The notes below the pieces were generated by a model. That model made no database searches, was not told the DNA's origin, and was given only the letters and a program-made list of their open reading frames with translations. Below, in pieces: positions 32,330 through 41,252 of a DNA stretch of 46,015 nucleotides. A program made the position numbers and the translations under genes. How positions within the stretch are numbered: the first letter of the stretch is position 1; every line of letters begins with the position of its first letter. This stretch comes from an uncultured Ruminococcus sp. (GTDB lineage Bacteria; Bacillota; Clostridia; Oscillospirales; Ruminococcaceae), in NCBI GenBank assembly GCA_902762785.1, contig CACWPL010000023.1, positions 1-46,015 on the forward strand, in the 5' to 3' direction.

Positions 32330-32462
32330 AGGGCCTTCCAAAAATGTCACCACATCTTACCATATGGAGAACGAGCGCTGTACTGCACCGTTTCGCTATT
32401 GCTGCAAGGATGCCGACAATTGAAAAAACGATAAAAAAGTAGTTAAAAAAGGGTAGCACATA

Positions 32463-32491
32463 TTGACATACACAGCCGCATGTGCTATACT
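32463..32491 (+). promoter_or_regulatory. Promoter of the propeller/solute-binding lipoprotein
   Basis: TTGACA (32463-32468), 17-base spacer, TATACT (32486-32491) with TGC before the -10. An A-rich tract at 32420-32452 lies upstream. Confidence 0.85.
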
Positions 32492-32561
32492 ATAATTGTA
32501 CTACTCAAAATCATACAGTCTGGGAAGGCGTTCGCCGTACCCGGGGACATGGAGGGATCCT

Positions 32562-34883
32562 ATGGCACATAAGACTATCTTCCGCGCGTTCGCTGCGCTC
32601 ATGACGGCGGCGCTCACCGCTTCGCTCTTCACCGGCTGCGCCGGTAAGCTCGACCGCGGCGTCAAGAATGGCACCGTCGCGGTCTCGCTCGACCATTCCT
32701 ATTCCTCTGAGGAGGTCAAGGTCGACGGCATCGAGTCTCTCGGCGGCTTCATCGACACCGGCAGCGCCATCCTCATGGTCACCTATCATGAAGGCAAGGA
32801 GACCATCTATCGCTATCACGAGGACACCGGCGCGGTCGACCAGCTCGATCTGCACTACTTCTCCACCCTCGGCAAGGATGACGAGGGCAACATCAGCTCC
32901 TGGTTCCAGACGCCCGATGGCGGTGTCGGCTTCCTCTTCAACGGCTATCACATGGAGGAGCTCGATGACGGTGACTTCGACTACAAGGACCTCGGCTTCA
33001 CGGTCGAGACCTACGACAAGGACCTGAACTTCATCGACAGCCGCAGCATCCCGCCGAGCGATGACGGCACGGGCTTCGGCAACATCATCTCGATCCCGGA
33101 TGGCCGGTTCCTTGGCGATACCTGGGATCAGAACAGCGGCCAGCAGACGCTCGCCATCTTCGATGCCGACCTCAAACCCGTCGACACTATCAACAGCGAT
33201 GCCCAGTATTTCCAGCACCTCGGCACCCTCGCAGACGGGCGCATCTATTGTACCTATGAGGACAGCGACTGGAACACGAGCTACGGTCTCATCGACCTCG
33301 AGACAAAGACCATCCAGCCGCTCACGATCGAGGGACTGCCGCAGTGGACGAACACCATCGTCACCGGCAAGGACGGCAAGTACGACCTCTACATGACCGA
33401 CTCCACGAGCGTCTACGGCGTCAGCCTCTCCGAGGGAAAGTGCGAGGAGGTCGTCAACTGGCTCAACTCCGACTTCCTCGGCGACACCGTCAACAGCTTC
33501 GCACAGCTCGCCGACGGGCGCTTCCTCATCGCCACGAATGAGATGGAGTACGCCGGCAAGGAAGGCGGCGGTAGCGGCGACGTCCATCTCTGGGCGCTCT
33601 CGCCTCGTGACCCCAAGGAGTTCGAGAACGTCAAGATGATCTCCATGGCGGCGCTCTATCCCGACAATACCGTCATGAATGCGGTCAACCGCTTCAACCG
33701 CGGCAACAGCGAGTACCGCATCGCAGTCGCGGACTATTCCAAGGATGCCTCCGAGGACAACGACCCGATCGAGCGTCTCCAGAACGACCTGACCTCCGGC
33801 ATCGTCGCCGACCTGATCTGCATCAATGGTCTTCCCTTCGAGAGCCTCGCGAACAAGGGCATCTTCGCCGACCTGACTCCCTACTACGACAAGCTCGACA
33901 AGGACAAGTATTTCTCCAACTTCTTCGACGCCCTTGCCTATGGCGACAAGCGCTATCGCTTCGCGTTCAGCTTCAGCATCTCCGCACTGGAGGGCAAGAC
34001 CTCGCTCATCGGTGAGACGGGCCCGCGCACGGTCGCAGAGTTCAACGAGCTGATCGCACAGCGCCCGTCCGGCTGCGAGGCCTTCGAGGAGATGACCAAG
34101 GATTCTGCGATGTATCTGCTCATCAGCTCCAACATGCAGTCCTTCATCGACGTCAACACGGGTGAGTGCCATTTCGACACTCCCGAGTTCATCGCCCTCC
34201 TCGAGCACTGCAACTCCTATGACGCCGAGTACACCGACCGCAGCGACATGAGCGATTCCGAGTGGGAGAAGTATTGGGCCGAGGAGGAGTTCAAGTACAT
34301 CAACGACAAGGTGCTCCTCTACTCCGTCTACCTCAACTCCCTGCGCGACGACTACATGGACCGCATGACCCGCTTCGATGACGAGCCGGTGTCGCTGATC
34401 GGCATCTCTGCCGCAGGCTCCGGGGGCAACGGCGGCATGTTCCAGCCCTCCGGCGCGATGGCCATCTCCGCCAAGTCGGAGTACAAGGATCAGTGCTGGG
34501 CGTTCTTCGAGTCGATGCTCTCTGACGACTACCAGTCCAGCCTGAGCGGGGGCTTCCCGGTCTCCCGCACGGCGTTCGACAAGCTGGTCGAGGAGGCGAA
34601 GGAGCCGCAGTCCTACCCGGACGAGAGCGGCAAGATGGTCCCCGTCGACACCACCATCTGGCGCGGCGGCGAGGAGATCAAGATCCCGGAGATGCCGCAG
34701 TCCTTTGCGGACGAGATCAAGTCCTATATCGAGGGCATCACCGTCACCAGCTACTATGACGAGAAGGTCTACAACATCATCGAGGAGGAGTGCGGCAAGT
34801 TCTTCTCCGGCGACCAGAGTGCACAGCAGGCCGCTTCGATGATCCAGAGCCGCGCGTCCCTCTACCTCTCCGAGCAGAGATGA
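32562..34883 (+). CDS. Lipoprotein combining a propeller-like half with an ABC solute-binding half
   Basis: A 773-residue protein with a lipobox (LFTGC, Cys near residue 26). Residues about 35-350 contain repeated short strands with DGRF, DGGVG and ADGRI turns and are probably a beta-propeller-like sensor domain. Residues about 355-773 resemble group 1 extracellular solute-binding proteins: NAVNRFNRGNSEYRI, then DLICINGLPFESLANKGIFADLTPYYD, then an ending with FFESMLSDDYQ. No permease or ATPase gene lies beside it, so it may act with distant transport genes or as a receptor. I start at ATG 32562 with GGAGGG before it. It has its own promoter and terminator. Confidence 0.85.
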   Translation: MAHKTIFRAFAALMTAALTASLFTGCAGKLDRGVKNGTVAVSLDHSYSSEEVKVDGIESLGGFIDTGSAILMVTYHEGKETIYRYHEDTGAVDQLDLHYFSTLGKDDEGNISSWFQTPDGGVGFLFNGYHMEELDDGDFDYKDLGFTVETYDKDLNFIDSRSIPPSDDGTGFGNIISIPDGRFLGDTWDQNSGQQTLAIFDADLKPVDTINSDAQYFQHLGTLADGRIYCTYEDSDWNTSYGLIDLETKTIQPLTIEGLPQWTNTIVTGKDGKYDLYMTDSTSVYGVSLSEGKCEEVVNWLNSDFLGDTVNSFAQLADGRFLIATNEMEYAGKEGGGSGDVHLWALSPRDPKEFENVKMISMAALYPDNTVMNAVNRFNRGNSEYRIAVADYSKDASEDNDPIERLQNDLTSGIVADLICINGLPFESLANKGIFADLTPYYDKLDKDKYFSNFFDALAYGDKRYRFAFSFSISALEGKTSLIGETGPRTVAEFNELIAQRPSGCEAFEEMTKDSAMYLLISSNMQSFIDVNTGECHFDTPEFIALLEHCNSYDAEYTDRSDMSDSEWEKYWAEEEFKYINDKVLLYSVYLNSLRDDYMDRMTRFDDEPVSLIGISAAGSGGNGGMFQPSGAMAISAKSEYKDQCWAFFESMLSDDYQSSLSGGFPVSRTAFDKLVEEAKEPQSYPDESGKMVPVDTTIWRGGEEIKIPEMPQSFADEIKSYIEGITVTSYYDEKVYNIIEEECGKFFSGDQSAQQAASMIQSRASLYLSEQR

Positions 34884-34904
34884 CGCCAATACCATAACGA
34901 ACAG

Positions 34905-34931
34905 CACCGCGTCCCGTAGAGGGGCGCGGTG
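34905..34931 (+). terminator. Terminator between convergent genes
   Basis: The stem CACCGCG/CGCGGTG (34905-34911 with 34925-34931), with inner CCC/GGG pairs, is followed by TTTCGCATTTC. It lies between convergent genes and could serve both. It resembles the hairpin at 35867-35898. Confidence 0.7.
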
Positions 34932-34940
34932 TTTCGCATT

Positions 34941-35132
34941 TCAGATGTCCCTGCGGTCAGGGTCGATGGGGGGCGGGCCGTAGAGTTCCTGCTGCTCATC
35001 GTCGTCCGTCTTGTAGACAGGCGGCGGCGGTATGGGCGGCGGGCCGTAGAGGAGCTGCGGCATCTCATGCTTTTGCTCGTCATCATGTTTACGGAACAGA
35101 CGGCGCCAGAAGCCATCCTTTTTCTTTTTCAT
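34941..35132 (-). CDS. Small YGPPP-motif protein
   Basis: A 63-residue, highly charged protein with two copies of a YGPPPI motif (around residues 29-34 and 51-56). The N-terminus is very basic (KKKKDGFWRRLFRKH) and could touch membrane or nucleic acid. There is no signal peptide. The ribosome binding site lies in the last codons of the upstream gene (AAGGAG) and the genes are 4 bp apart, so translation is coupled. I do not recognise a function. Small YGPPP proteins of this kind appear in Clostridia, from memory. Confidence 0.7.
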   Translation of the reverse strand: MKKKKDGFWRRLFRKHDDEQKHEMPQLLYGPPPIPPPPVYKTDDDEQQELYGPPPIDPDRRDI

Positions 35133-35136
35133 GACA

Positions 35137-35811
35137 TCACGCTCCTTCCCTGGCCATCTCAGAATGGTCTGCCAGGTACACGGGATACCATGCCGGCTGC
35201 TCGCCCATCCCGGTCAGTGCATAGGAAAAGAGCGCGAGCGAGCGGGCATCGTTCTGCAAGAGCCCAGTTTCCGGGTCGACGGCGAGACGGTAGTGACGCG
35301 ATAGGGTCGTGTCCAGATGATCCTCGAGGTAGGTGTCGAGCCAATGGCTGTTCCCCATAGTGACGGGCGCGAGCAGCTCCGCCCCGAGCGGCTTGGCACC
35401 GTAGAGCGCCGGAGACGCGCCGCCCTCCGGGAAGAAGCCCGCCTCCGCCAGCCGGAACACCGTCCCCTCGGACGCCCATGCCCCGACCAGATGCAGCATC
35501 GGCGCGGCGTTCATCATCCGATACACGCCCCGGGCATCGGCATAGGACGGGAAACGCCCCGTATCGGTGAGCTGGCCGGTGCGCAGGAGCTGGAGCGTGA
35601 CCTGCCGCAGCCGGACCGCGGCAGCTTGGTCCAGCCCGAACTGTGCCGCATAGCGCAGGGTCGTGTTCGGGTCGCGTGCAAAGCAGCAGGACACCGGGTC
35701 GGGGTGCTTCACGCCGATCCCGCTGCTGATGCTCAGAAACTGCTTGGCACGCATCGCGCACCACGTCGGCCGCGGCGCCGGTGTGATCAGATAATAGCCG
35801 ATACAAAGCAT
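35137..35811 (-). CDS. Protein of unknown function, operon with the YGPPP protein
   Basis: A 224-residue soluble protein. I do not recognise a family. There is no signal peptide or membrane helix. I use the ATG at 35811 with AAGGAGG ten bases before, which fits the consensus promoter 28 bp upstream. A longer reading frame would run through the promoter. Cysteines lie near residues 3, 17, 42 and 43. Its only close neighbour is the small YGPPP protein. The GC-rich codon usage matches its neighbours. Confidence 0.65.
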   Translation of the reverse strand: MLCIGYYLITPAPRPTWCAMRAKQFLSISSGIGVKHPDPVSCCFARDPNTTLRYAAQFGLDQAAAVRLRQVTLQLLRTGQLTDTGRFPSYADARGVYRMMNAAPMLHLVGAWASEGTVFRLAEAGFFPEGGASPALYGAKPLGAELLAPVTMGNSHWLDTYLEDHLDTTLSRHYRLAVDPETGLLQNDARSLALFSYALTGMGEQPAWYPVYLADHSEMAREGA

Positions 35812-35838
35812 GACGGTCTCCCCTCCTTCATTTTGTCT

Positions 35839-35867
35839 ATTATAGCACAGGCGGCCGGAAATGTCAA
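35839..35867 (-). promoter_or_regulatory. Promoter of the 224-aa/YGPPP operon
   Basis: Minus-strand TTGACA (35862-35867), 17-base spacer, TATAAT (35839-35844) with TGC. The -35 touches the terminator stem of the gene upstream. Confidence 0.9.
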
Positions 35868-35898
35868 CAGCACCGCGCCTGTAGAGACGCGGTGCTGT
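35867..35898 (-). terminator. Terminator of the dockerin/beta-helix gene
   Basis: A perfect 11-bp stem (35867-35877 with 35888-35898) lies 32 bases after the stop at 35931. The following bases TTGACATTT also supply the -35 of the next promoter. Confidence 0.75.
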
Positions 35899-35930
35899 GT
35901 CGGGATGGGATGTGGGATAGATCGTAAGGA

Positions 35931-38222
35931 TCACCAGCCCCAGTTGCCGCCGGACGATCCGCCGTCCTGGATCTGGGTGCCGCCGGAGATGGTGCCGCCG
36001 GTGGAGGCCTTCATGTTCTGGTCCGTGGAGGCCGCCACGAGGGAGGTGGAGCCGCTGACGGTGCCGCCGCTGTAGACGGTGCTGCCGCCGTATACGACCA
36101 ATGCCTGTGCCGCATTTGCGAAGGTCATGGAGCCGAGGACCTTGCCGCTCTGGTCGGTCACGGTCACGACAGAGCCAGCGCTCAGACCGGCGCTCGTGGT
36201 GGACATGGTCTTGGTCGAAGCGACTGACTCGCTGAACATGTCAGAGGAACCGCCCGCGATGACCACGCCGCCGTTGTAGGTGATCTCGATGCCGTCGCCA
36301 CAATCGAGCGGGGAGTTGCCGCCGCCAGTCTGGGAGACGAAGACAAAGCCGCCGTTATAGGTCATGGCGCCGTTCGAGTCGAGGCCGTCGCCGGAGGCGT
36401 TCGCATAGATGACGCCGCCGTTGACCGTCAGGCTGTAATTGCCGGTGTTGCCGCCCATGGAGCCCTGTCCCCAGCCGGCGCCGGGGCCGCCGGTGTTGCC
36501 GGTGCCGGAGCCGTCAGAGCCGCCGGCTGCATTGTAGGCATCGTCGGAGGAGGTCACGATGACCGTACCGGCGTTCTGGGTGATGTTCATGCCCTCGATG
36601 CCCTCGTAGGACTTGGTCACCTCGATGTAGATGCTGTCGTTCGCTGCACCAGTCGTACCGATGGTGAGGTCATGGTCGGAGTGGGCGCCATCGTCGGCAG
36701 AGGCCAGCGTGAGCTTGCCGCCGTTCAGATACATGCTGCCGCCGCAGTGGAGGGAGTCATCGGAGGAGTCGATGCTGATCGTGCCGGCGTTGATCGTCAG
36801 GTCGCCGCCGCTCTGCCAGGTCGTCCCGGCCGCGTCGTAGAGACCTACGACCTTCATGCCCTTCGCGGAAACGTCGGTCTTATTGGAGTTGCCCTCCTGC
36901 ATACCACCGCCGGGGCCGCCCCATCCGCCGCCCCAGGTGGAGCCGCCGGTGCTGGTGCCGGAGCCGGTATAGGTGCTGCCCTGGAAGGTCTTGATGGTGA
37001 TGTCGCCGCCGTTGACGGTCAGCGCCTGCTCGGCCTGGATGCCATCTGCATAAGAGTTGATGTTGATCGTGCCGCCATTGATGGTGATATAGCCCTTGCT
37101 GTCATCGGTGGAGGTGGACTTGATGCCGTCGCCGCCGGTGGAGCCGTTGTTCGTGTTGACGGTGATGTTGAGGTTGGAATAATCGCCCGTGCCGCCGTTC
37201 GCGACCAGATCGTCCGGGTCGCCGATGCGGACAGAGTCATTGCCGCGGATGCCGTCATCGACCGCATTGACGATGATCGTGCCGTTCCAGATCTTGAGGT
37301 CGTCCTTGCAGACGATGCCGTCCTCGTAATTGCCGTTGACGGTCAGCGTGCCCTTGCCCTTGATCTTCAGGTCATCCTTGGCATAGATCGCGCCGTTGAC
37401 GGTCACAGTCTCATTGTCACTGTTGACATAGGTGTCAGTGTGGGTCGTGCCGTCGGAGATGGTGTTGACGGTGTCCTTCTTGACGGAGATCGTCGCGGAA
37501 TCGCCGACGTTCTCGATGTAGACCGGTGCGACCGTGCTGTTGGAGAGGTCAAGGCCCTCGAAGCTGAGCGTCACGATGGCCTCGGGCTCTGCGGTGTTGT
37601 CGGTCTCGACCTTGATCTGGCCGTTGGTGCTCGTACCGCTGAACGCGATCTCGCCGGACTTGGTGACGGTGACATAGGCGCCGTCAACGGTGACATTGGT
37701 CGCGGCGGAGGGCGCGATCACAGCGCCGTTCGCGTCGTAGAGCGTCACGCTGCTGCCGTTGAAGACCACAGACGCCACGACGGTCTCCTCGCTCACCTCG
37801 GTGGGCGCGGTCGGCTCGGTCGCCTCAGTCGTCGGCTCGGTCGCCTCCGTCGTCGGCTCTGTGGCGACGGTCGACGGCTCGGTCGCCTCCGTGGAGGGCT
37901 CGGTCGGCTGGTCGGTGGGCGGCTGCGGCGGCTGCACGGTCTCGCCGTTCACGACCATACGCTTGAGCTTGCCAAGGTCGAAGATGTCGACGACGTTATC
38001 ACGGTACACATCGGCCGTCATGCACTGGTCGAAGGTCAGCTCCTCGACACAGAGCAGATACTTCTGGAGGAGCACGATGTCGGTCATGCCGACCGCGCCG
38101 TCTCCGTCGATGTCGCCGGGACGATTCCCGCCCGGTGCCGCAGAAAGGCTCATAGCCGTCATGCCGGTGCAGACCGCGAGCGCGGCGGCGATACCGGCCA
38201 GGATATGACGATGGTTTTTCAT
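35931..38222 (-). CDS. Dockerin protein with PF14262-type polysaccharide-binding beta-helix
   Basis: A 763-residue secreted protein. The signal peptide covers about residues 1-29. An N-terminal type I dockerin (about 33-92) shows DIDGDGAVGMTD and DVYRDNVVDIFD loops. A Thr/Pro/Glu linker (about 95-145) follows. The rest is a parallel beta-helix-like domain with repeated turns such as NGNYEDGI, AVDDGIRG, NINSYADGIQA, IDSSDDSLH and ASADDGAHSD, resembling the Cthe_2159/PF14262 family that binds acidic polysaccharides. It may therefore be a pectin- or polysaccharide-binding cellulosomal component. The start at 38222 follows AAGGAGG. The region 36880-36960 is Gly-rich. The dockerin at the N-terminus is unusual in position. 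Confidence 0.85.
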   Translation of the reverse strand: MKNHRHILAGIAAALAVCTGMTAMSLSAAPGGNRPGDIDGDGAVGMTDIVLLQKYLLCVEELTFDQCMTADVYRDNVVDIFDLGKLKRMVVNGETVQPPQPPTDQPTEPSTEATEPSTVATEPTTEATEPTTEATEPTAPTEVSEETVVASVVFNGSSVTLYDANGAVIAPSAATNVTVDGAYVTVTKSGEIAFSGTSTNGQIKVETDNTAEPEAIVTLSFEGLDLSNSTVAPVYIENVGDSATISVKKDTVNTISDGTTHTDTYVNSDNETVTVNGAIYAKDDLKIKGKGTLTVNGNYEDGIVCKDDLKIWNGTIIVNAVDDGIRGNDSVRIGDPDDLVANGGTGDYSNLNITVNTNNGSTGGDGIKSTSTDDSKGYITINGGTININSYADGIQAEQALTVNGGDITIKTFQGSTYTGSGTSTGGSTWGGGWGGPGGGMQEGNSNKTDVSAKGMKVVGLYDAAGTTWQSGGDLTINAGTISIDSSDDSLHCGGSMYLNGGKLTLASADDGAHSDHDLTIGTTGAANDSIYIEVTKSYEGIEGMNITQNAGTVIVTSSDDAYNAAGGSDGSGTGNTGGPGAGWGQGSMGGNTGNYSLTVNGGVIYANASGDGLDSNGAMTYNGGFVFVSQTGGGNSPLDCGDGIEITYNGGVVIAGGSSDMFSESVASTKTMSTTSAGLSAGSVVTVTDQSGKVLGSMTFANAAQALVVYGGSTVYSGGTVSGSTSLVAASTDQNMKASTGGTISGGTQIQDGGSSGGNWGW

Positions 38223-38310
38223 AAGAACGACCTCCTTCAAAATAAATGCCCCTTTATTACTTCCAACATTATCAGCACCCCAATTTGCTGCATCCCTTGG
38301 AACTGACTAT

Positions 38311-38344
38311 AGTATAAACGATGTGTCTTAAAGCAATCTTAAAG
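38311..38344 (-). promoter_or_regulatory. Activator-type promoter with 11-bp-spaced direct repeats
   Basis: Minus-strand TATACT (38311-38316) lacks a -35. At that position lie two direct copies of CTTTAAGA (38337-38344 and 38326-38333), 11 bp apart. This spacing is typical of OmpR/PhoB-family response regulator sites. Confidence 0.55.
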
Positions 38345-38384
38345 TTTTTCAAATATTTTTAACATCTTACACGGGACATGCGAG

Positions 38385-38412
38385 GCGCCCCCGCCAGGGA
38401 GGGCGAGGGCGC
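38385..38412 (-). terminator. Terminator-like hairpin after the heptad-repeat gene
   Basis: An 11-bp GC stem (38385-38395 with 38402-38412, one G-U pair on the minus strand) lies 34 bases past the stop at 38447. It lacks a T tract. Confidence 0.5.
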
Positions 38413-38446
38413 TAAGAAAGGAGTTGGGGGACGTCGGAGAGATGGG

Positions 38447-41182
38447 TCAATCCTCGGTGCCGTCGATGGTGTAGATGAACTTGACGCTGCCGTCCATCCC
38501 GTCACCGAGGCCGGAGAAGGTCTTGTACTCGGTCGAGGCGCCGTGGACCGCGCGGAGGCGGTCGGTCAGCTCCTTGACCTCGTCCTCATAGAGGGACGTG
38601 ATCTGGTCGATGCCCTCGGCCTTGAAGCGATGCATGCCGTCATCGAGCTCCTTGGCACCGTCCTCGAGCTTGCCGACGCCGTTGATCAGGTCCTTGCTGC
38701 CGGTCTGGAGGGCCTGGATGCCGTCATGGAGCGTGGTCGTGCCGGCGGCGAGGGTCTTGGCGCCGTCCGCGAGGGTCTTGCTGGAGGAAGAGAGGGTCGC
38801 GGTCCCGCTGACGAGGGTCGTACTGCCGGACTGGAGCTGGCCAAGGCCGCTGTCAAGGGACGCCGCCCCATCCGCGAGCTGACCGATGCCGTCACCGAGC
38901 TGGACCGAGCCGTCATAGATCGTGAACAGGCCGTCGCGGAGGTCACCGCTGCCGACCGTAAGGGTCGTCATGCCATCACTGAGCGCTGCGGAGCCGTCAC
39001 GGAGCTGGAGCAGACCGCCGTTGAGCGCGGATGCGCCGCCGTCGAGCTGACGGATCCCGGCGAACAGATCATCGAGGCCGCCGAGCAGGGTCTGGGAGCC
39101 GTCGGAGAACTGGTGGATGCCGCCGTCGAGCGCCTTGGCGCCCTCGGACACGTTTCCCGCGCCTGCGGCAAGGGACTGCGAGGAGGTGTAGAGCTGTGCC
39201 GTCCCGGCGGCGAGGGTCTTGGCACCCGCGTCCGCGGAGGCGATGCCCGCACGGAGCGATGCCGCGCCCGTCTCGAGCGCCGTCAGGCCGTCAGAGAGAC
39301 CGCCGATCCCTGCCTGGAGCTGTGCCGTGCCGTCCTGGAGGCCGGTCACGCCGTCACGCATCGCACCGCCGGTCTGCATGGACGCGGCGATCTGCTGCTG
39401 CCCGGCGATCGTCTGCTCGAGCGTCGCGACCGCGACACCGAGCTGCTCGCTGGGTGCCTGTGCATAGGCCGCTTGGAGCGCGGCGAGCACCTGTTGATTT
39501 GCGGCGATCGTGGTCTCGAGGGAGGCGGCGGCGGTGTCCATGCCGTCTGCGAGGCCGGTCAGACCGTCCGTCACGGCAGCGGCACCGTCACCGAGCTGTG
39601 CGGCGCCTGCCTTGGCATCCGTGATGCCGCCGGAGAGCTGATCCGCACCGGCCACCGCAGCGGTCAGTCCGTCAGAGAGCGTCCCTGCGCCGGTGTCCAC
39701 CTGTGCGATGCCCGCAGACAGCGCACCTGCGCCCTCTGCGACCGCCGCAGAGCCGTCCAGGAGCTGGGCAGAGCCGGTCGAGAGAGTGCCGAGGCCGTCC
39801 GTCAGAGCGCCGGAGCCTGCGCTGAGCTTGTCGGCACCTGCCGTCACCTGTGCGAAGCCGTCCACCAGTGCGGCAGACCCGGCCTGCGCCTGTGCGATGC
39901 CGGCATCGAGCGCGGCGGCACCGTCCTTCGCAGCGGACGCACCGTCCGCGAGCTGGGACGCGCCGTCCTTTGCGGACGCGATGCCGTTCGTCAGGGCCGT
40001 GCTGCCGGACGTCACCTGACCGAAGCCGTCGTTCAGCGCCGCGCTGCCGGACTTAGCAGCGCCAATGCCATTCGCGAGCGTCTTGGCACCGTCCGCGAGC
40101 TGGCCTGCACCGGCGGACAGCTTCGATGCCCCATCGCCGAGCGTCCCGGCACCGGTCTGGAGGTCACCTGCACCGTCAAGGAGCTTCTGGACGCCGTCGG
40201 AGAGATCGTCCGTGCCGCCGGAGAGCTTTTGGATGCCGTCATAGAGCTTGGTAGTGCCGTCGCAGAGGTCGGTCGCGGCCTTGTCGAGGTCGTGCATCTT
40301 CTGTTCGAGGTCATCGAGAGAGCTGGTGTCGGAGAGGTCGAGGTCGTTGAAGATGCTGTTCGACACGACCGTGACGGAGCTCTGCATCGAGAAGTCGGTC
40401 ACGTCTGCCTCGACGGTGAAATGATCGGGGATCTCAAAGCTGAGATCGTCGAGGCTGTCGAGGTCAAGGCTCTCGCGCAGACCCGGGAACGCCGTGCCCA
40501 CGATGATGAGCTTCTCCCCGTCGGAGATGACCTTGCCGTTCTCGGTGGTCACGTTGCGGAACACGTTCGTGTCCAAAATGGCCGTAGAGGCGCACATGAA
40601 CGGCACATAGACCGTGCGGGACCTGCCGCCCTCGGTGCGCTGGGTCGACTCGTTGTTGGTATACCGCCACTCGATCACGAGATGGCCGCTCTTGCCCTTG
40701 ATCTCGTCGGGCGAGACGCGCTGTCCGTCGAGGGTGTAGGTCATCTCGACCGTGACGGGGAGCGCAGCATCGCTCTTGCCCTTATAGTAGATGTCGCTGC
40801 CCGCGGCGTCCCATGTCAGGTCGCGGCCGGACTGTGCGAAGGACTCATCGCCCTTGACGTTCTGGATGTCGGTGAGGTCGGAGCTGTCCGGGATGCTGGC
40901 CAGCGCACCGGGGTTCTTGAGCCAGTCACTGACGATGACCTCGCGCGGCGATGCATCCGCATTGCAGAGGACATAGACGGTCTCGTCCTTATAAAGCGAC
41001 CCGTCCGCTGCGACACGCTCGACCGCGGCCTCGTCCTCGATGACGGGCGCCTCGGTCTCCTTGACGGAGGTATCCACGACGGCATTCGCGTCGTGTGCGC
41101 GGGAATAGGCATAGATCCCGGTGCCGGTCGCAGAGAGGGCGACGGCAAGGACACAGGCTGTGATCTTCTGATAACGTTTCAT
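38447..41182 (-). CDS. Heptad-repeat (X-X-X-L-X-X-G) exported protein, YhgE/Pip-like without the membrane domain
   Basis: A 911-residue protein. An N-terminal hydrophobic segment (about 7-26) serves as signal or anchor. A beta-rich domain (about 40-280) follows. Dozens of seven-residue repeats of the LxDGxxx type (LADGA, LSDGV) run from about residue 290 to about 845, and a short C-terminal domain ends the protein. YhgE/Pip proteins have the same repeats but carry a C-terminal ABC-2 type membrane domain that is missing here. It is the second gene of an operon with an MMPL transporter, so it is probably a periplasmic-type partner of that exporter. The start at 41182 follows AAAAGGAG. Confidence 0.85.
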   Translation of the reverse strand: MKRYQKITACVLAVALSATGTGIYAYSRAHDANAVVDTSVKETEAPVIEDEAAVERVAADGSLYKDETVYVLCNADASPREVIVSDWLKNPGALASIPDSSDLTDIQNVKGDESFAQSGRDLTWDAAGSDIYYKGKSDAALPVTVEMTYTLDGQRVSPDEIKGKSGHLVIEWRYTNNESTQRTEGGRSRTVYVPFMCASTAILDTNVFRNVTTENGKVISDGEKLIIVGTAFPGLRESLDLDSLDDLSFEIPDHFTVEADVTDFSMQSSVTVVSNSIFNDLDLSDTSSLDDLEQKMHDLDKAATDLCDGTTKLYDGIQKLSGGTDDLSDGVQKLLDGAGDLQTGAGTLGDGASKLSAGAGQLADGAKTLANGIGAAKSGSAALNDGFGQVTSGSTALTNGIASAKDGASQLADGASAAKDGAAALDAGIAQAQAGSAALVDGFAQVTAGADKLSAGSGALTDGLGTLSTGSAQLLDGSAAVAEGAGALSAGIAQVDTGAGTLSDGLTAAVAGADQLSGGITDAKAGAAQLGDGAAAVTDGLTGLADGMDTAAASLETTIAANQQVLAALQAAYAQAPSEQLGVAVATLEQTIAGQQQIAASMQTGGAMRDGVTGLQDGTAQLQAGIGGLSDGLTALETGAASLRAGIASADAGAKTLAAGTAQLYTSSQSLAAGAGNVSEGAKALDGGIHQFSDGSQTLLGGLDDLFAGIRQLDGGASALNGGLLQLRDGSAALSDGMTTLTVGSGDLRDGLFTIYDGSVQLGDGIGQLADGAASLDSGLGQLQSGSTTLVSGTATLSSSSKTLADGAKTLAAGTTTLHDGIQALQTGSKDLINGVGKLEDGAKELDDGMHRFKAEGIDQITSLYEDEVKELTDRLRAVHGASTEYKTFSGLGDGMDGSVKFIYTIDGTED

Positions 41183-41252
41183 GATGATACACTCCTTTTT
41201 ATCAAGTGGGATGGGCCTTGCCCATCTGACCGAAGATGTTGCGAGATACTTA

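Noticed and set aside
32511-34907. 798-aa reading frame antisense to the solute-binding lipoprotein
   Set aside because: The opposite strand has a promoter, ribosome binding site, lipobox and family motifs; this frame has none.
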